Made by a program: the position numbers and the translations under genes. Positions 53,465 through 64,000 of a stretch of DNA of 64,000 nucleotides are shown piece after piece. Source of the stretch: Prochlorococcus sp. AG-355-J23 (GTDB taxonomy: Bacteria > Cyanobacteriota > Cyanobacteriia > PCC-6307 > Cyanobiaceae); the NCBI GenBank assembly GCA_003278705.1, contig QCDR01000003.1, positions 1 through 64,000 on the forward strand, read 5' to 3'. Below the pieces are notes generated by a model. The model did no database searches, was not told the DNA's origin, and was given only the letters and a program-made list of their open reading frames with translations. Numbering within the stretch: position 1 is the stretch's first letter; every line of letters starts with the position of its first letter.

Positions 53465-54193
53465 TTAATTGAAAAATTCAGACAAAAATGATGAATTAAA
53501 TGTTTTAACAGCAATATTGATATATTGATGAGACCACCAAAGTACACCTATTGCGATTAATATACCAAGTTGAGATAATCTAAAAAATTCTTTAATTTTA
53601 AATTCTTGCCTACCCTCAAGTATTGCCATGAAGGGGATGATTGAGGTATTTTTTTTAAAATTTTCAAATTCTTCTCCAAATCTATTTGCTAATCTATTAT
53701 CGCCATGCCAGATTGCAAAAAGATGATGCAAAACCAAGCCGATAGAAGTTATTAATGTGAATGATGTGCCAATCCATAAAGTATGAGCAAAACACCAAAT
53801 TATCTGACCAAATGCTTGCGGATGTCTTGTGATTCGCATTATCCCAGTTCCATAAATTCGTACTTTAGGTTTTAAAACCGAAGGAATTTCTAGCAAATTG
53901 TAAGTAGCTGGATATAAAAATAAAAAACTTATTGCAGTTAAGAACCAAACGAGCATAAAAACAAAATTGTTCCCCTGTAAATTCCATAACCTGATTCCGT
54001 CATATCTATGTGCCAAAAAATAACTAATCAAGATAATTGCAGATGGCAAACTTAAAAAAACAAAACATAACCGCCATAATCTCGGACCCATAATAGATTC
54101 TGCTTTGATTCTTAAAGCAGCTCCCCCGCTATGAATTACCGCAAAAATCAAAATCAAAAGTAAGATAATTAGAGAAGTTTTATGAGTCTCCAT
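53465..54193 (-). CDS. NnrU family membrane protein
   Basis: IHSGGAALRIKAESIMGPRLWRLCFVFLSLPSAI, GIMRITRHPQAFGQIIWCFAHTLWIG. Confidence 0.85.
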   Translation of the reverse strand: METHKTSLIILLLILIFAVIHSGGAALRIKAESIMGPRLWRLCFVFLSLPSAIILISYFLAHRYDGIRLWNLQGNNFVFMLVWFLTAISFLFLYPATYNLLEIPSVLKPKVRIYGTGIMRITRHPQAFGQIIWCFAHTLWIGTSFTLITSIGLVLHHLFAIWHGDNRLANRFGEEFENFKKNTSIIPFMAILEGRQEFKIKEFFRLSQLGILIAIGVLWWSHQYINIAVKTFNSSFLSEFFN

Positions 54194-54220
54194 ATATTTA
54201 AATTGTCCAAATAATTTTTG

Positions 54221-54247
54221 TTCTTAACAAGAATGCTCCTAAGCATT
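54221..54247. promoter_or_regulatory. Nested inverted repeats in the divergent region before the LysR gene (candidate LTTR binding site)
   Basis: TTCTT-AAC-AAGAA (54221-54233, T-N11-A form) overlapping AATGC-TCCTAA-GCATT (54232-54247). Confidence 0.6.
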
Positions 54248-54276
54248 AGAATTATAAGAAATTGTAGGCATAATAG

Positions 54277-55221
54277 ATGCCAGAATTACCATTTACTCTC
54301 GACCAATTAAGAATACTAAAAGCTATAGCAGCTCAAGGAAGTTTTAAAAAAGCTGCAGATCTTTTATATGTAACCCAACCTGCTGTAAGTTTACAAATAC
54401 AAAATTTAGAAAAACAACTTGAAATAACAATTTTTGACCGAGGAGGTAGGAAGGCTCTTTTGACTGAAGCCGGGCGACTATTACTTGAATATTGCGAACG
54501 AATTTTGAATCAATGCGACGAAGCTTGCAAAGCTATTGAAGATTTAAATAGCCTAAAAGGTGGAACTCTTGTCATTGGAGCGAGCCAAACAACTGGTACC
54601 TATTTAATGCCCAGAATGATAGGACTATTCAGGCAAAAATACCCTGATGTATCCGTTCAACTTCAAGTTCACAGTACTAGAAGAACTGGTTGGAGTGTAG
54701 CCAATGGACAAATTGACTTAGCCATTATTGGCGGACAACTACCTGGAGATTTGGAAAATTTGCTACAAGTAATTCCATATGCCACTGATGAATTGGCATT
54801 AGTTTTGCCCTCTAAACATCCACTTTCGACCAAAAAAGAGCTTCTAAAAGAAGACTTATACAAATTAAATTTTGTAACATTAGATTCACAATCTACAACG
54901 AGAAAAGTTGTTGACAAACTTCTCCAAGATTCTGGTCTTGATATTCAAAGATTAAAAATTGAGATGGAACTTAACTCTCTTGAAGCAATTAAGAATGCAG
55001 TTCAATCAGGTTTAGGAGCTTCCTTTTTGCCTGTTGTTTCTATTGAAAGAGAATTATCGGCGGGAACAATCCACAAAGCCTTTGTTGCTGATTTAGAGGT
55101 TAAAAGAGAACTTAAATTAATTACTAATCCTTCTAGATATACATCAAGAGCATCAGAAGTTTTTAAGAAGAACATTCTTCCACAATTTGCTAGTTTAGAA
55201 AGCCCTTTGAGGCATTTATAA
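54277..55221 (+). CDS. rbcR: LysR-type transcriptional regulator, RbcR/NdhR-like
   Basis: [44 protein letters not shown] and LTTR effector domain; divergent from nnrU-ndhF-ndhD. Confidence 0.9.
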   Translation: MPELPFTLDQLRILKAIAAQGSFKKAADLLYVTQPAVSLQIQNLEKQLEITIFDRGGRKALLTEAGRLLLEYCERILNQCDEACKAIEDLNSLKGGTLVIGASQTTGTYLMPRMIGLFRQKYPDVSVQLQVHSTRRTGWSVANGQIDLAIIGGQLPGDLENLLQVIPYATDELALVLPSKHPLSTKKELLKEDLYKLNFVTLDSQSTTRKVVDKLLQDSGLDIQRLKIEMELNSLEAIKNAVQSGLGASFLPVVSIERELSAGTIHKAFVADLEVKRELKLITNPSRYTSRASEVFKKNILPQFASLESPLRHL

Positions 55222-55227
55222 TTTTAA

Positions 55228-55851
55228 TCAAAACTGAATTGCTTCTTTATTAATACCAACTCCACCATCTTCAGCTTGACCATCCCCTTTTATTATAAAT
55301 TTATTTTCATTTACATCAGTCTGATAAACGCACTTAACTATTGGCTTATCCCTTATTGAACCAATATAAGCAAAAGTATTCATCCTTTGCTTACATTCTC
55401 TTACATCTTCATTACTAATTGCACCCTGTTTTTGTAATACTGTCCAATTCTCTCTTCTAATTACACACCCTGGCTGAAGAGCAGGTTGCGTTACAAAACT
55501 CGTAGATGGATTAAGAGTCGTATACATTTCAACATCAATTACAAAAGCACTAGCTCCCCATTGTCGGCAAAATTCCGGGTCTGGAACAGCCATATCTAAT
55601 TGTTGTTGACTTGCTATATTTCCCTGCCCACCATCAGTTGTACTGGTAATAGCGCTCCCAATACCAACTCCCAGAATTAGTACTCCAGCTAGTACAGCAA
55701 TGGTTCCTGTACTGAAGTTGATCTTTTGTTCAGAAGAAGCAGGCAATTTATTGCTTCTCTGACCAAAAGAATCAACATCCCTTGGATTTGGAGGATAATA
55801 ACTTCTATTTGAGCCTCGCCTTGGCCTTCTATTTGAGGATGATCTATTCAC
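55228..55851 (-). CDS. DUF3172-like single-TM protein
   Basis: Arg/Ser-rich N-terminus, one TM ([20 protein letters not shown]), [46 protein letters not shown]; overlaps ndhM by 4 nt. Confidence 0.8.
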   Translation of the reverse strand: MNRSSSNRRPRRGSNRSYYPPNPRDVDSFGQRSNKLPASSEQKINFSTGTIAVLAGVLILGVGIGSAITSTTDGGQGNIASQQQLDMAVPDPEFCRQWGASAFVIDVEMYTTLNPSTSFVTQPALQPGCVIRRENWTVLQKQGAISNEDVRECKQRMNTFAYIGSIRDKPIVKCVYQTDVNENKFIIKGDGQAEDGGVGINKEAIQF

Positions 55852-56195
55852 AGCACTTCATTTGTCTTTGGCAAACCCATTGAGTAATTCATTACTCTAC
55901 AGTCAGGGTTATAACTTAGCTGACCATTTTGAAGCAAAAACTTAATTAAACCTTCGATTTCTGATCCTATTTTTCGCAGTTCATAATCATCTAAATCCCT
56001 TCCTGCTCTATCTTTTATTAATTCATTAAATTTTTCATTTATTTTGTTTAAAGAATCTTCGTTCCAAATAAATTCGTTATCAGGGTCTAAATCAAGAGTT
56101 AGTTTATTGGGATGAAATTTTAATTCCTCTTCTACGACTTCGGCAGTAAAGATTCTTACATGCCTAGTAGTTGATTTTAAAAGCATTTTTTCCAT
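55848..56195 (-). CDS. ndhM: NAD(P)H-quinone oxidoreductase subunit M
   Basis: [50 protein letters not shown]. Confidence 0.94.
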   Translation of the reverse strand: MEKMLLKSTTRHVRIFTAEVVEEELKFHPNKLTLDLDPDNEFIWNEDSLNKINEKFNELIKDRAGRDLDDYELRKIGSEIEGLIKFLLQNGQLSYNPDCRVMNYSMGLPKTNEVL

Positions 56196-56243
56196 AATTT
56201 TACGAAATAATCAACGAAAAAATCTATTATGTTCTAACTTTAA

Positions 56244-57686
<1,443 letters not shown>

Positions 57687-57719
57687 CGTTTAAAAACCCT
57701 TAAATTTAGCTAAAACTTT

Positions 57720-58628
57720 TTGAAAAATTCAATTTCTCAACTAGACCAAGCATACGAGTTATGCCGAAAAGAAACTCAACAATGGGCTAAAACCTTTTAC
57801 TTGGGTACTCTTCTATTGCCTAAAGAAAAGAGAAAAGCTATTTGGGCTATATATGTGTGGTGTAGAAGAACAGATGAAATAATGGATAGCGCAGAAGCCT
57901 CAACTAAATCGCAAGATGAGCTTTCAGATAATCTAGATAAATGGGAAGAAAATACAAAAAATGTATTTAAAGGAAATATTAAATCTGAATTAGACTCAGT
58001 TCTATTAGATACGATCGAGAAATATCCACAAAGTATTCAACCTTATTTAGACATGATAGATGGCCAGAGAATGGATCTTAATAAATTTAGATACAAAGAT
58101 TTTGATGAATTAAAACTCTATTGTTATAGAGTTGCAGGCACTGTTGGTTTAATGACTCAAAATGTGATGGGGATTGATAGCGCGTATACATCAGCGCCAT
58201 GGAGTGCTTTACCTGACCCCTCCGAAGCAGCCATAGCTCTAGGAATTGCAAATCAATTAACAAATATCTTAAGAGATGTAGGTGAAGATAGACAGAGAGG
58301 AAGAATTTATCTCCCACAAGCGGATATTGAAAAATTTAATTATTCTGAGGAAGAACTTTTACAAGGAAAAATAAACAAGCAGTGGAAAGCACTGATGAAT
58401 TTTCAATTAACAAGGGCTCGCGAATGGTTCCAAAAGTCTGAGGATGGTATAAAGTGGCTATCTTCTGACGCAAGATGGCCAGTATGGACTTCTTTACGTC
58501 TTTACAGAGGAATATTAGATTCTATTGAAAGACTAGATTATGATGTTTTTAACAATAGAGCTTTTGTAAAAAATTCAGTCAAAGCTCTTGAGATCCCAAT
58601 ATCTTTTTTGATTTCTCGAATTAAATAG
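57720..58628 (+). CDS. crtB: 15-cis-phytoene synthase
   Basis: TKTFYLGT-like TFYLGTLLLP, WCRRTDEIMDS, DMIDGQRMDL, NQLTNILRDVGEDRQRGRIYLP. TTG start. Confidence 0.97.
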   Translation: MKNSISQLDQAYELCRKETQQWAKTFYLGTLLLPKEKRKAIWAIYVWCRRTDEIMDSAEASTKSQDELSDNLDKWEENTKNVFKGNIKSELDSVLLDTIEKYPQSIQPYLDMIDGQRMDLNKFRYKDFDELKLYCYRVAGTVGLMTQNVMGIDSAYTSAPWSALPDPSEAAIALGIANQLTNILRDVGEDRQRGRIYLPQADIEKFNYSEEELLQGKINKQWKALMNFQLTRAREWFQKSEDGIKWLSSDARWPVWTSLRLYRGILDSIERLDYDVFNNRAFVKNSVKALEIPISFLISRIK

Positions 58629-59048
58629 CTAAGCTGGCGTCTTCTGATTAGCCAATAAATCTTTTAACTTGGATAATTCTCCAGCCCATCTTGGGTCAGG
58701 TGCTTCCAAGTTAGGAGCATCACTATGAACAATTTTTTTAAAGTCTTTCCTTTTCTTATTCTTGTTTAATTTTCCACTATTTCTTTTGTTTGAAGCGGAA
58801 TCTTTCTTTTCTGATAGCTCTACTCTTAATTTAGAACCATTAAACTCAAATCCGTTTAATTTTTGAATTAATAAATTAGCATTATCTTCATTATTAGTTG
58901 TTGCAAAACCAAAACCCCTGCATTCCTTTGTTTCCTTATCTAGAACTGCTTTGAATCTAATCGAATCAGAAACTGACTTTAAAAGTGTATCAAATTCTTT
59001 TGGATTAAATCCTTGTGGTAAATTGCCAATGTAAATGCGAATGCTCAT
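58629..59048 (-). CDS. RRM-type RNA-binding protein
   Basis: MSIRIYIGNLP (RNP2) and RGFGFATT (RNP1); the ORF-track N-terminal extension (59090) is unlikely. Confidence 0.92.
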   Translation of the reverse strand: MSIRIYIGNLPQGFNPKEFDTLLKSVSDSIRFKAVLDKETKECRGFGFATTNNEDNANLLIQKLNGFEFNGSKLRVELSEKKDSASNKRNSGKLNKNKKRKDFKKIVHSDAPNLEAPDPRWAGELSKLKDLLANQKTPA

Positions 59049-59107
59049 AAATTTTTTAAAAATGATTTTGAAGTCCGAACTTCTAAACAAAACTAAGCTA
59101 TGTGTAT

Positions 59108-60325
59108 TTAATCACATTTTGGCGCATTTTGTTCAATCCATAGCTTTGCTTTATAAATAGCTTCATCAAAATTATTCAATCTCTGATATGCAAGTTCCAT
59201 AGAAAGATAATGTAAAAGCTCTCCTAATAAAGGCCCATCGTTGATTTTAAAATTTTTTTTGATTACATCTCCATTAAGTAAGTTTGAAGGATGAAATAAT
59301 TTATCATCATTATCACGCCATCTATGAAGCCAATCTAATCGTAAGTTTTGAGGTAAATAAAAAATAAATAATGGAAGAAACATCTCTAATTCTTTATGTA
59401 ATGCAAATCTATCCGATTCAGTAAATTGAGCGATATTTTTTTTCTCCAATAAAAAATGCCATTTTCGTACTAACTTAGTTTTTTCAATTTCAGCTTTACT
59501 AAATTTAAGTTTCTCTAAAGATAAAACATCTAAAATTTGAGCAATAAAAAATGATGGTAAAAATTTTTCTTTTTCTTTCTGATTTAGTTCTGAATAATTA
59601 ATTTTCTCTAAATCCAAAAAAAAAGAATCTTCAGATAAATTATCGGTACCAAATATATTTAATTTTTTTATCAACAATACTGCATCAAGAGCATTTGCTC
59701 CATTTACTATTTTCTGTATTTCATAATTAATCCTCTCTTTAGCAACAAGATATAGTTTCCCTTTATTTTTTTCTATAAAAGTAATTAAATTAAAATCAAT
59801 TTTTAAATTCAACTCTGAAACAAATCGAAAACATCTTAATATTCGTAAAGGATCATTTAGTAAATTCTTTTCAGAATGAGTTCTAAGTAGAGAAATCTCG
59901 AGATCTTTAAGACCATTTAATGGATCAAACAAACGCTTCTTATCAAATAAAAAAGCAATTGAATTAATTGAAAAGTCTCTAGAACATAAATCTCCTTCTA
60001 TCGTAGATGTAACCTGATTAGCAATATCAATATAAATATGATTAAGAATAATTCTTACTACTTCTCTTGATTCATCTAAAATTATAAATTTTGATCCAAT
60101 ATTTTCTGCAATCTTTTTAGCAATTTCAATTGCATTTAAAGGTACCACAATATCAATATCTACCTTTTCAGTTTCTCTTCCCAAAATAATATCTCTTATA
60201 TAACCACCAACCAAATATGAACCTTGAGGCAAAAAACCTAAAATTAAATCCAAATTATGAAATTTTATACTTGTTTCTAATTCGTCAATTATTAGTGTAT
60301 GATCTGTGTGAATGCTTTTTTTCAT
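59108..60325 (-). CDS. cca: tRNA nucleotidyltransferase / poly(A) polymerase family
   Basis: GSYLVGGYIRDIILGRETEKVDIDIVV, RDFSINSIAFLFDKKRLFDPLNGLKDL, DPLRILRCFRFVSEL. Confidence 0.93.
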   Translation of the reverse strand: MKKSIHTDHTLIIDELETSIKFHNLDLILGFLPQGSYLVGGYIRDIILGRETEKVDIDIVVPLNAIEIAKKIAENIGSKFIILDESREVVRIILNHIYIDIANQVTSTIEGDLCSRDFSINSIAFLFDKKRLFDPLNGLKDLEISLLRTHSEKNLLNDPLRILRCFRFVSELNLKIDFNLITFIEKNKGKLYLVAKERINYEIQKIVNGANALDAVLLIKKLNIFGTDNLSEDSFFLDLEKINYSELNQKEKEKFLPSFFIAQILDVLSLEKLKFSKAEIEKTKLVRKWHFLLEKKNIAQFTESDRFALHKELEMFLPLFIFYLPQNLRLDWLHRWRDNDDKLFHPSNLLNGDVIKKNFKINDGPLLGELLHYLSMELAYQRLNNFDEAIYKAKLWIEQNAPKCD

Positions 60326-60339
60326 TTTATTTATTAATT

Positions 60340-60591
60340 ATGTGCATTTGCATCAACTGTAAATGGGTTGATAGATGTATCACATATCATGATGTTGAAA
60401 ATAATCATGGTGTTGATCATATTTGTGATCTACCTGATTTTAAAGCAAAAAAACCATTCATTCATGTCAATATAGTTAAAGATAATGATGGTGATTATAA
60501 AACTGATTGGGATGTTCAATCTTGTGAAAGTTTTGAAAATGAATTTGGTAAATGGTCAAAATGTAATCCAGGTATGGAATTACCTGTTTAA
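60340..60591 (+). CDS. ycf34: Ycf34 protein (Fe-S-type cysteine motif)
   Basis: MCICINCKWVDRCITYHDVENNHGVDHICDLPDF; start reassigned from 60217 to ATG 60340. Confidence 0.92.
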   Translation: MCICINCKWVDRCITYHDVENNHGVDHICDLPDFKAKKPFIHVNIVKDNDGDYKTDWDVQSCESFENEFGKWSKCNPGMELPV

Positions 60592-60600
60592 AGGTAATAT

Positions 60601-61254
60601 ATGGCAAAAAAAATTAAACCAAGAGAAAATTTCCCTACATTAGTGATTCATAGCACAGACAATTCTTTTGGCTTTGGGTATAGAACAAATAATAACCTTG
60701 AATCTGATAAATTATTTATCAAAAAATTTGATAGTGACCTTTGCAACAATTTAATTAATGATCTTAACAAATTCATTTCCAAAGAAAATTTACAAAAAAT
60801 AAATAAGTTATCTGTCAGTATAGGGCCAGCAAATTTTAATGCTTCACGACTAATTGTAGTGTTAGCAAGAACTATCTCACAGCAAATAAATTGTCCTCTA
60901 GACAGATTTAGTTCATTTGAAATAATGGCAAAAAGAATTGCATCAAAAAACAATATCTTTACAAACAAAAAATCATTCTGGATTTACAAAAAATTAAAAC
61001 GAAAGGGTTTTATTGCAGGTAAATATGAAATTTGTCATAACGAAGAAGAATACTCGGATTTAATCATTCGAGAAACAGTTTTACCAAAAGTTGTCAAAGA
61101 ACTTGAGATTAAAGAACTTTCTTTTGAGGCTATTTATGATGATGAAGAAGATTTAAAAGAACTATTAGATTTATCGAATAAAAATTTATTAAATTCAAAT
61201 GTAGATTCGTGGAGAAAAGTTTTGCCTCTTTACCCTATTTCTCCAATTAACTAA
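60601..61254 (+). CDS. tsaB: TsaB-like t6A biosynthesis protein
   Basis: LVIHSTDNSFGFGYR, LSVSIGPANFNASRLIVVLARTISQQINCPLDRFSSFEIMA, resembling the TsaB ASKHA N-lobe. Confidence 0.72.
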   Translation: MAKKIKPRENFPTLVIHSTDNSFGFGYRTNNNLESDKLFIKKFDSDLCNNLINDLNKFISKENLQKINKLSVSIGPANFNASRLIVVLARTISQQINCPLDRFSSFEIMAKRIASKNNIFTNKKSFWIYKKLKRKGFIAGKYEICHNEEEYSDLIIRETVLPKVVKELEIKELSFEAIYDDEEDLKELLDLSNKNLLNSNVDSWRKVLPLYPISPIN

Positions 61255-61258
61255 ATAT

Positions 61259-61879
61259 TCATCCAATCAAATTATTAATTTTATCTTGAAGCTGCATTGT
61301 TACAGAATTCAGATCATCTCTTGATGAACTTTGTGGAGGATGAATAGGTTTTCCCACTTTAATAATTATTTTTGAAAAGATTGGAATGAAGAATTTAAAT
61401 CTTATTAGTCTATGTGAATTAACAATTGCAACAGGCAATAATAATTTTTGATTTTTAAAGGCTAATAATGCTGCACCTTGTTTTGGCTTATTCACTCGAC
61501 CATTTTTTTGACGAGTGCCATCAATAAAAATTCCAATACAATTATCATTTGATAATTTTTTACATGCAGTTTTAATTGTATTTTTATCAGCAATTCCTCT
61601 TTTTACAGGATACGCCCCACAAGCCTTGATAATAAAGCCGAGAAAAGGAATTTTAAAAAGCTCTGCCTTAGCCATAAAGGATATATTACGGCCAAGGGCA
61701 TGGCCTAACAAAGGAGGATCAAGTAAAGAACCATGATTAGAAACCATTATAAAGGAATCTTTTTGCGGAATATTGTCTCTACCTATTAAATGACCTTTAA
61801 ATACTAATTTATAAATAGGAAATACAAAAAGCTTACTAACTAATTCATAGATTAATTTTTGAATAATATGATTTTTCAT
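61259..61879 (-). CDS. plsC: 1-acyl-sn-glycerol-3-phosphate acyltransferase
   Basis: VSNHGSLLDPPLLGHALG, GAYPVKRG, IFIDGTRQKNG. Confidence 0.94.
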   Translation of the reverse strand: MKNHIIQKLIYELVSKLFVFPIYKLVFKGHLIGRDNIPQKDSFIMVSNHGSLLDPPLLGHALGRNISFMAKAELFKIPFLGFIIKACGAYPVKRGIADKNTIKTACKKLSNDNCIGIFIDGTRQKNGRVNKPKQGAALLAFKNQKLLLPVAIVNSHRLIRFKFFIPIFSKIIIKVGKPIHPPQSSSRDDLNSVTMQLQDKINNLIG

Positions 61880-61884
61880 ACAAA

Positions 61885-62781
61885 TTAATAAGATATTTGA
61901 TCAGAAGATGAAACTTGAGAAATTTTTACATCTTTAAGATGTCTTTTTCCTAAACCGCTAAGTACATTAGAAGGACCAATTTCAACAAGATGAAGATCAC
62001 TATCTTTTGCCATTAAATCCATAGTTTCTCGCCACCTAACTCCATTACACATTTGCTTTTCTAATCTAATTTTAAGCTCGTTTGGATCACTGCAAAGTGA
62101 AGGTTCATAATTGCTTATGACAGGGAAAGAAGGATTATTAAAATTAATCTGTTTTAAATACTCAGAAAATTTTGATGAAGGTTCATTCATAAATGGCGAA
62201 TGAAATGCACCTGAAACATTTAATTTCAAGAATCTTTTACAAGAAATTTCTCTCGATAAATTATCTAATGCTTCAGTAGAGCCTGATAAGACGACTTGGG
62301 AAGAGCTATTATCATTAGCAATTACAATATCATCAATTTTTTGTACTAATAAATCAAGTTGATTTCTATCAAAACCAATTACTGCTGCCATCGATCCTTT
62401 CCCAGCATTCCCCATTAATTGAGATCTTTCTTTTATTAGAGAAACACAATCTTCGAATGAAAAAACATCCGCACAATATAGTGCAGTGATTTCACCTAGA
62501 CTATGCCCGGCAACATAGGTTGGTTTAAATCCATTTTCCTTTAATGCATCTAATAAAATTGATTCAACTAAAAAAAGACAAATTTGTGTATTTCTTGTGT
62601 TATTAAGATCAATAAGAGGATTTGTTGGTTCAGTATTTAACTCACAAATTTCAAATAAATTCCTCTCAAATATTTCAGATGCATAACTAAACCTCTCTTT
62701 TGTATTGGGCAAATTTTCAATTTGTTTTGCCATTCCAATTTTTTGCGAACCCTGTCCAGGGAATACCCATGCAACTGTCAT
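61885..62781 (-). CDS. fabD: Malonyl-CoA-ACP transacylase
   Basis: MTVAWVFPGQGSQKIGMA, VAGHSLGEITALYCADV; AGGAG 7 nt upstream of ATG 62781. Confidence 0.96.
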   Translation of the reverse strand: MTVAWVFPGQGSQKIGMAKQIENLPNTKERFSYASEIFERNLFEICELNTEPTNPLIDLNNTRNTQICLFLVESILLDALKENGFKPTYVAGHSLGEITALYCADVFSFEDCVSLIKERSQLMGNAGKGSMAAVIGFDRNQLDLLVQKIDDIVIANDNSSSQVVLSGSTEALDNLSREISCKRFLKLNVSGAFHSPFMNEPSSKFSEYLKQINFNNPSFPVISNYEPSLCSDPNELKIRLEKQMCNGVRWRETMDLMAKDSDLHLVEIGPSNVLSGLGKRHLKDVKISQVSSSDQISY

Positions 62782-62797
62782 AATGCTCCTTTTTTTT

Positions 62798-63805
62798 TTA
62801 ACCCCATTTAATGAGGGCTGCACCCCAACTTAACCCAGCACCAAAACCACTTATGGCAATAATATCATTTTTTTTAATTCTATTATTTCTAATAGCCTCA
62901 TCCATCACTAGTGGAATTGTTGCTGCTGAAGTATTACCATATTTTTCTAAATTGCTAAGAATTTTTTCTCCAGGAATTTTTAACCTATCTCCTACAGAAT
63001 CCAATATCCTTTGATTAGCTTGATGCAATACAAGCCAATCAACTTCATCGGAAGTATAATTCATTTTTTTGAACAGCTTTTCAAGAATTATCGGAACTTC
63101 TCTAACTGCAAATTTATACACTTCCTGACCATTCATCTGAATTGGAGAAAAAGCTCCACTTAAAAAATCAATATTATCAATTATTGAATCCTTATTATTT
63201 TTTGATGAGAGATTAAGAAAAGAACCCCTTTCTCCGTCAGTTCTCATATCAAAACCAATTAAATTATCACATTCATTAGTAGCTTCAATTGCTAATGCAC
63301 CTGCGCCATCTCCAAATAGAATACAACTTCTTCTATCATTCCAGTCAACAAAGCTTGATAGTTGATCTGCTCCTATAACAATAGCCCTTTTAAAACTGCC
63401 CCCTTTTAAAAATTGTGAGGCTGTAATTAAGGCAAATAAGAAACCACTACATGCTGCAGTTAAATCGAAAGCAACAGCATTAGCTGCTCCTAATTTAGCT
63501 TGAATAGATGGTGCTGATCCAAATAAATCATGCGGAGTAGAAGTTGCTAAAAGAATCAAATCAATCGTTTTAATATCCCAATTAGCCATTTCTACAGCGG
63601 TTAAAGCCGCCTTATAGCCCATCTCAGTAACATTATCTCCTAAGTTAGATATTCTTCTCTCAGAAATGCCAGTTCTAGATTTTATCCATTCATTACTTGT
63701 ATCAACCTTTTGACTAATTTTTTGATTAGTCAGAATTTGATCAGGTACATAACTTCCGCTCCCCTTGAATGATACTCCAATCTGATTAAAATTTATTCCT
63801 TCCAA
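62798..63805 (-). CDS. fabH: 3-oxoacyl-ACP synthase III
   Basis: SGSYVPDQILTN, FDLTAACSGFLFAL, VLHQANQRILDSV, SGFGAGLSWGAALIKWG. Confidence 0.98.
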   Translation of the reverse strand: MEGINFNQIGVSFKGSGSYVPDQILTNQKISQKVDTSNEWIKSRTGISERRISNLGDNVTEMGYKAALTAVEMANWDIKTIDLILLATSTPHDLFGSAPSIQAKLGAANAVAFDLTAACSGFLFALITASQFLKGGSFKRAIVIGADQLSSFVDWNDRRSCILFGDGAGALAIEATNECDNLIGFDMRTDGERGSFLNLSSKNNKDSIIDNIDFLSGAFSPIQMNGQEVYKFAVREVPIILEKLFKKMNYTSDEVDWLVLHQANQRILDSVGDRLKIPGEKILSNLEKYGNTSAATIPLVMDEAIRNNRIKKNDIIAISGFGAGLSWGAALIKWG

Positions 63806-63858
63806 AAGAGTTTTTTAGTTACTTATATTAGTCAAACATAAATTTGACTCAATATGTT

Positions 63859-64000
63859 TTATGAATTTAAAACTTGAAGCTTTTGCAGTTGATTCAAATT
63901 CTCCATAACTCCATGATTAACTGCAGAGTGAGCCAAGCGAAGAGCACTAACTACTGATAAAGATTTGCTACTTCCATGACCAATAACGCAAATTCCATTT
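63859..64000 (-). CDS. plsX: Phosphate acyltransferase PlsX, C-terminus (partial, runs off window)
   Basis: Minus strand reads NGICVIGHGSSKSLSVVSALRLAHSAVNHGVMENLNQLQKLQVLNS-stop; upstream of fabH-fabD. Confidence 0.85.
   Translation of the reverse strand, partial: NGICVIGHGSSKSLSVVSALRLAHSAVNHGVMENLNQLQKLQVLNS

Noticed and set aside
60217-60339. N-terminal extension of ycf34 in the ORF track
   Set aside because: Antisense to the cca 5' end. Conserved Ycf34 starts at MCICINCKW (60340).
60648-60968. 106-aa minus ORF antisense to tsaB
   Set aside because: Shadow ORF in AT-rich coding sequence; tsaB on the plus strand has family motifs.

Overview
This window is a low-GC, tightly packed stretch of core genome. 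Its gene content and order match a picocyanobacterium, most likely a high-light-adapted Prochlorococcus; that assignment is inference from recalled synteny and was not searched. It holds about 70 protein-coding genes: nusG-rplKAJL, rnhA-pyrD, murG, pgk, rluD, spoT, mnmE-nadC-argS-hisC, trpG-dgkA-ybeY-prfB, grxC-gshB, a phylloquinone men cluster, ndhH, chlM, purE, cysC, trpB, gltA, ndhAIGE-nadK, a PedR-like regulator, metF, ndhD/ndhF, an RbcR/NdhR-like LysR gene, ndhM, pds-crtB, ycf34, tsaB and plsC-fabD-fabH-plsX. I saw no tRNA, rRNA, CRISPR array, integrase, transposase or phage gene, and found no clearly new multi-gene system. The observations best supported by the sequence are: (1) a canonical +1 programmed frameshift site (CTT TGA C) in prfB that the ORF track misses, with a TTG start about 58 nt upstream of the called start; (2) a structured rplJ leader closed by a perfect 10-bp stem ending 6 nt before the start codon; (3) two nested inverted repeats, one of T-N11-A form, upstream of the LysR-type regulator; (4) sixteen convergent gene pairs that all overlap or are at most 18 nt apart; (5) an RNase HI with a C-terminal extension of roughly 90 aa; (6) a PedR-like HTH protein whose Cys-containing tail is encoded in a 38-nt antisense overlap with a small unknown gene; and (7) several start-codon corrections (fabD, ycf34, the RRM protein).
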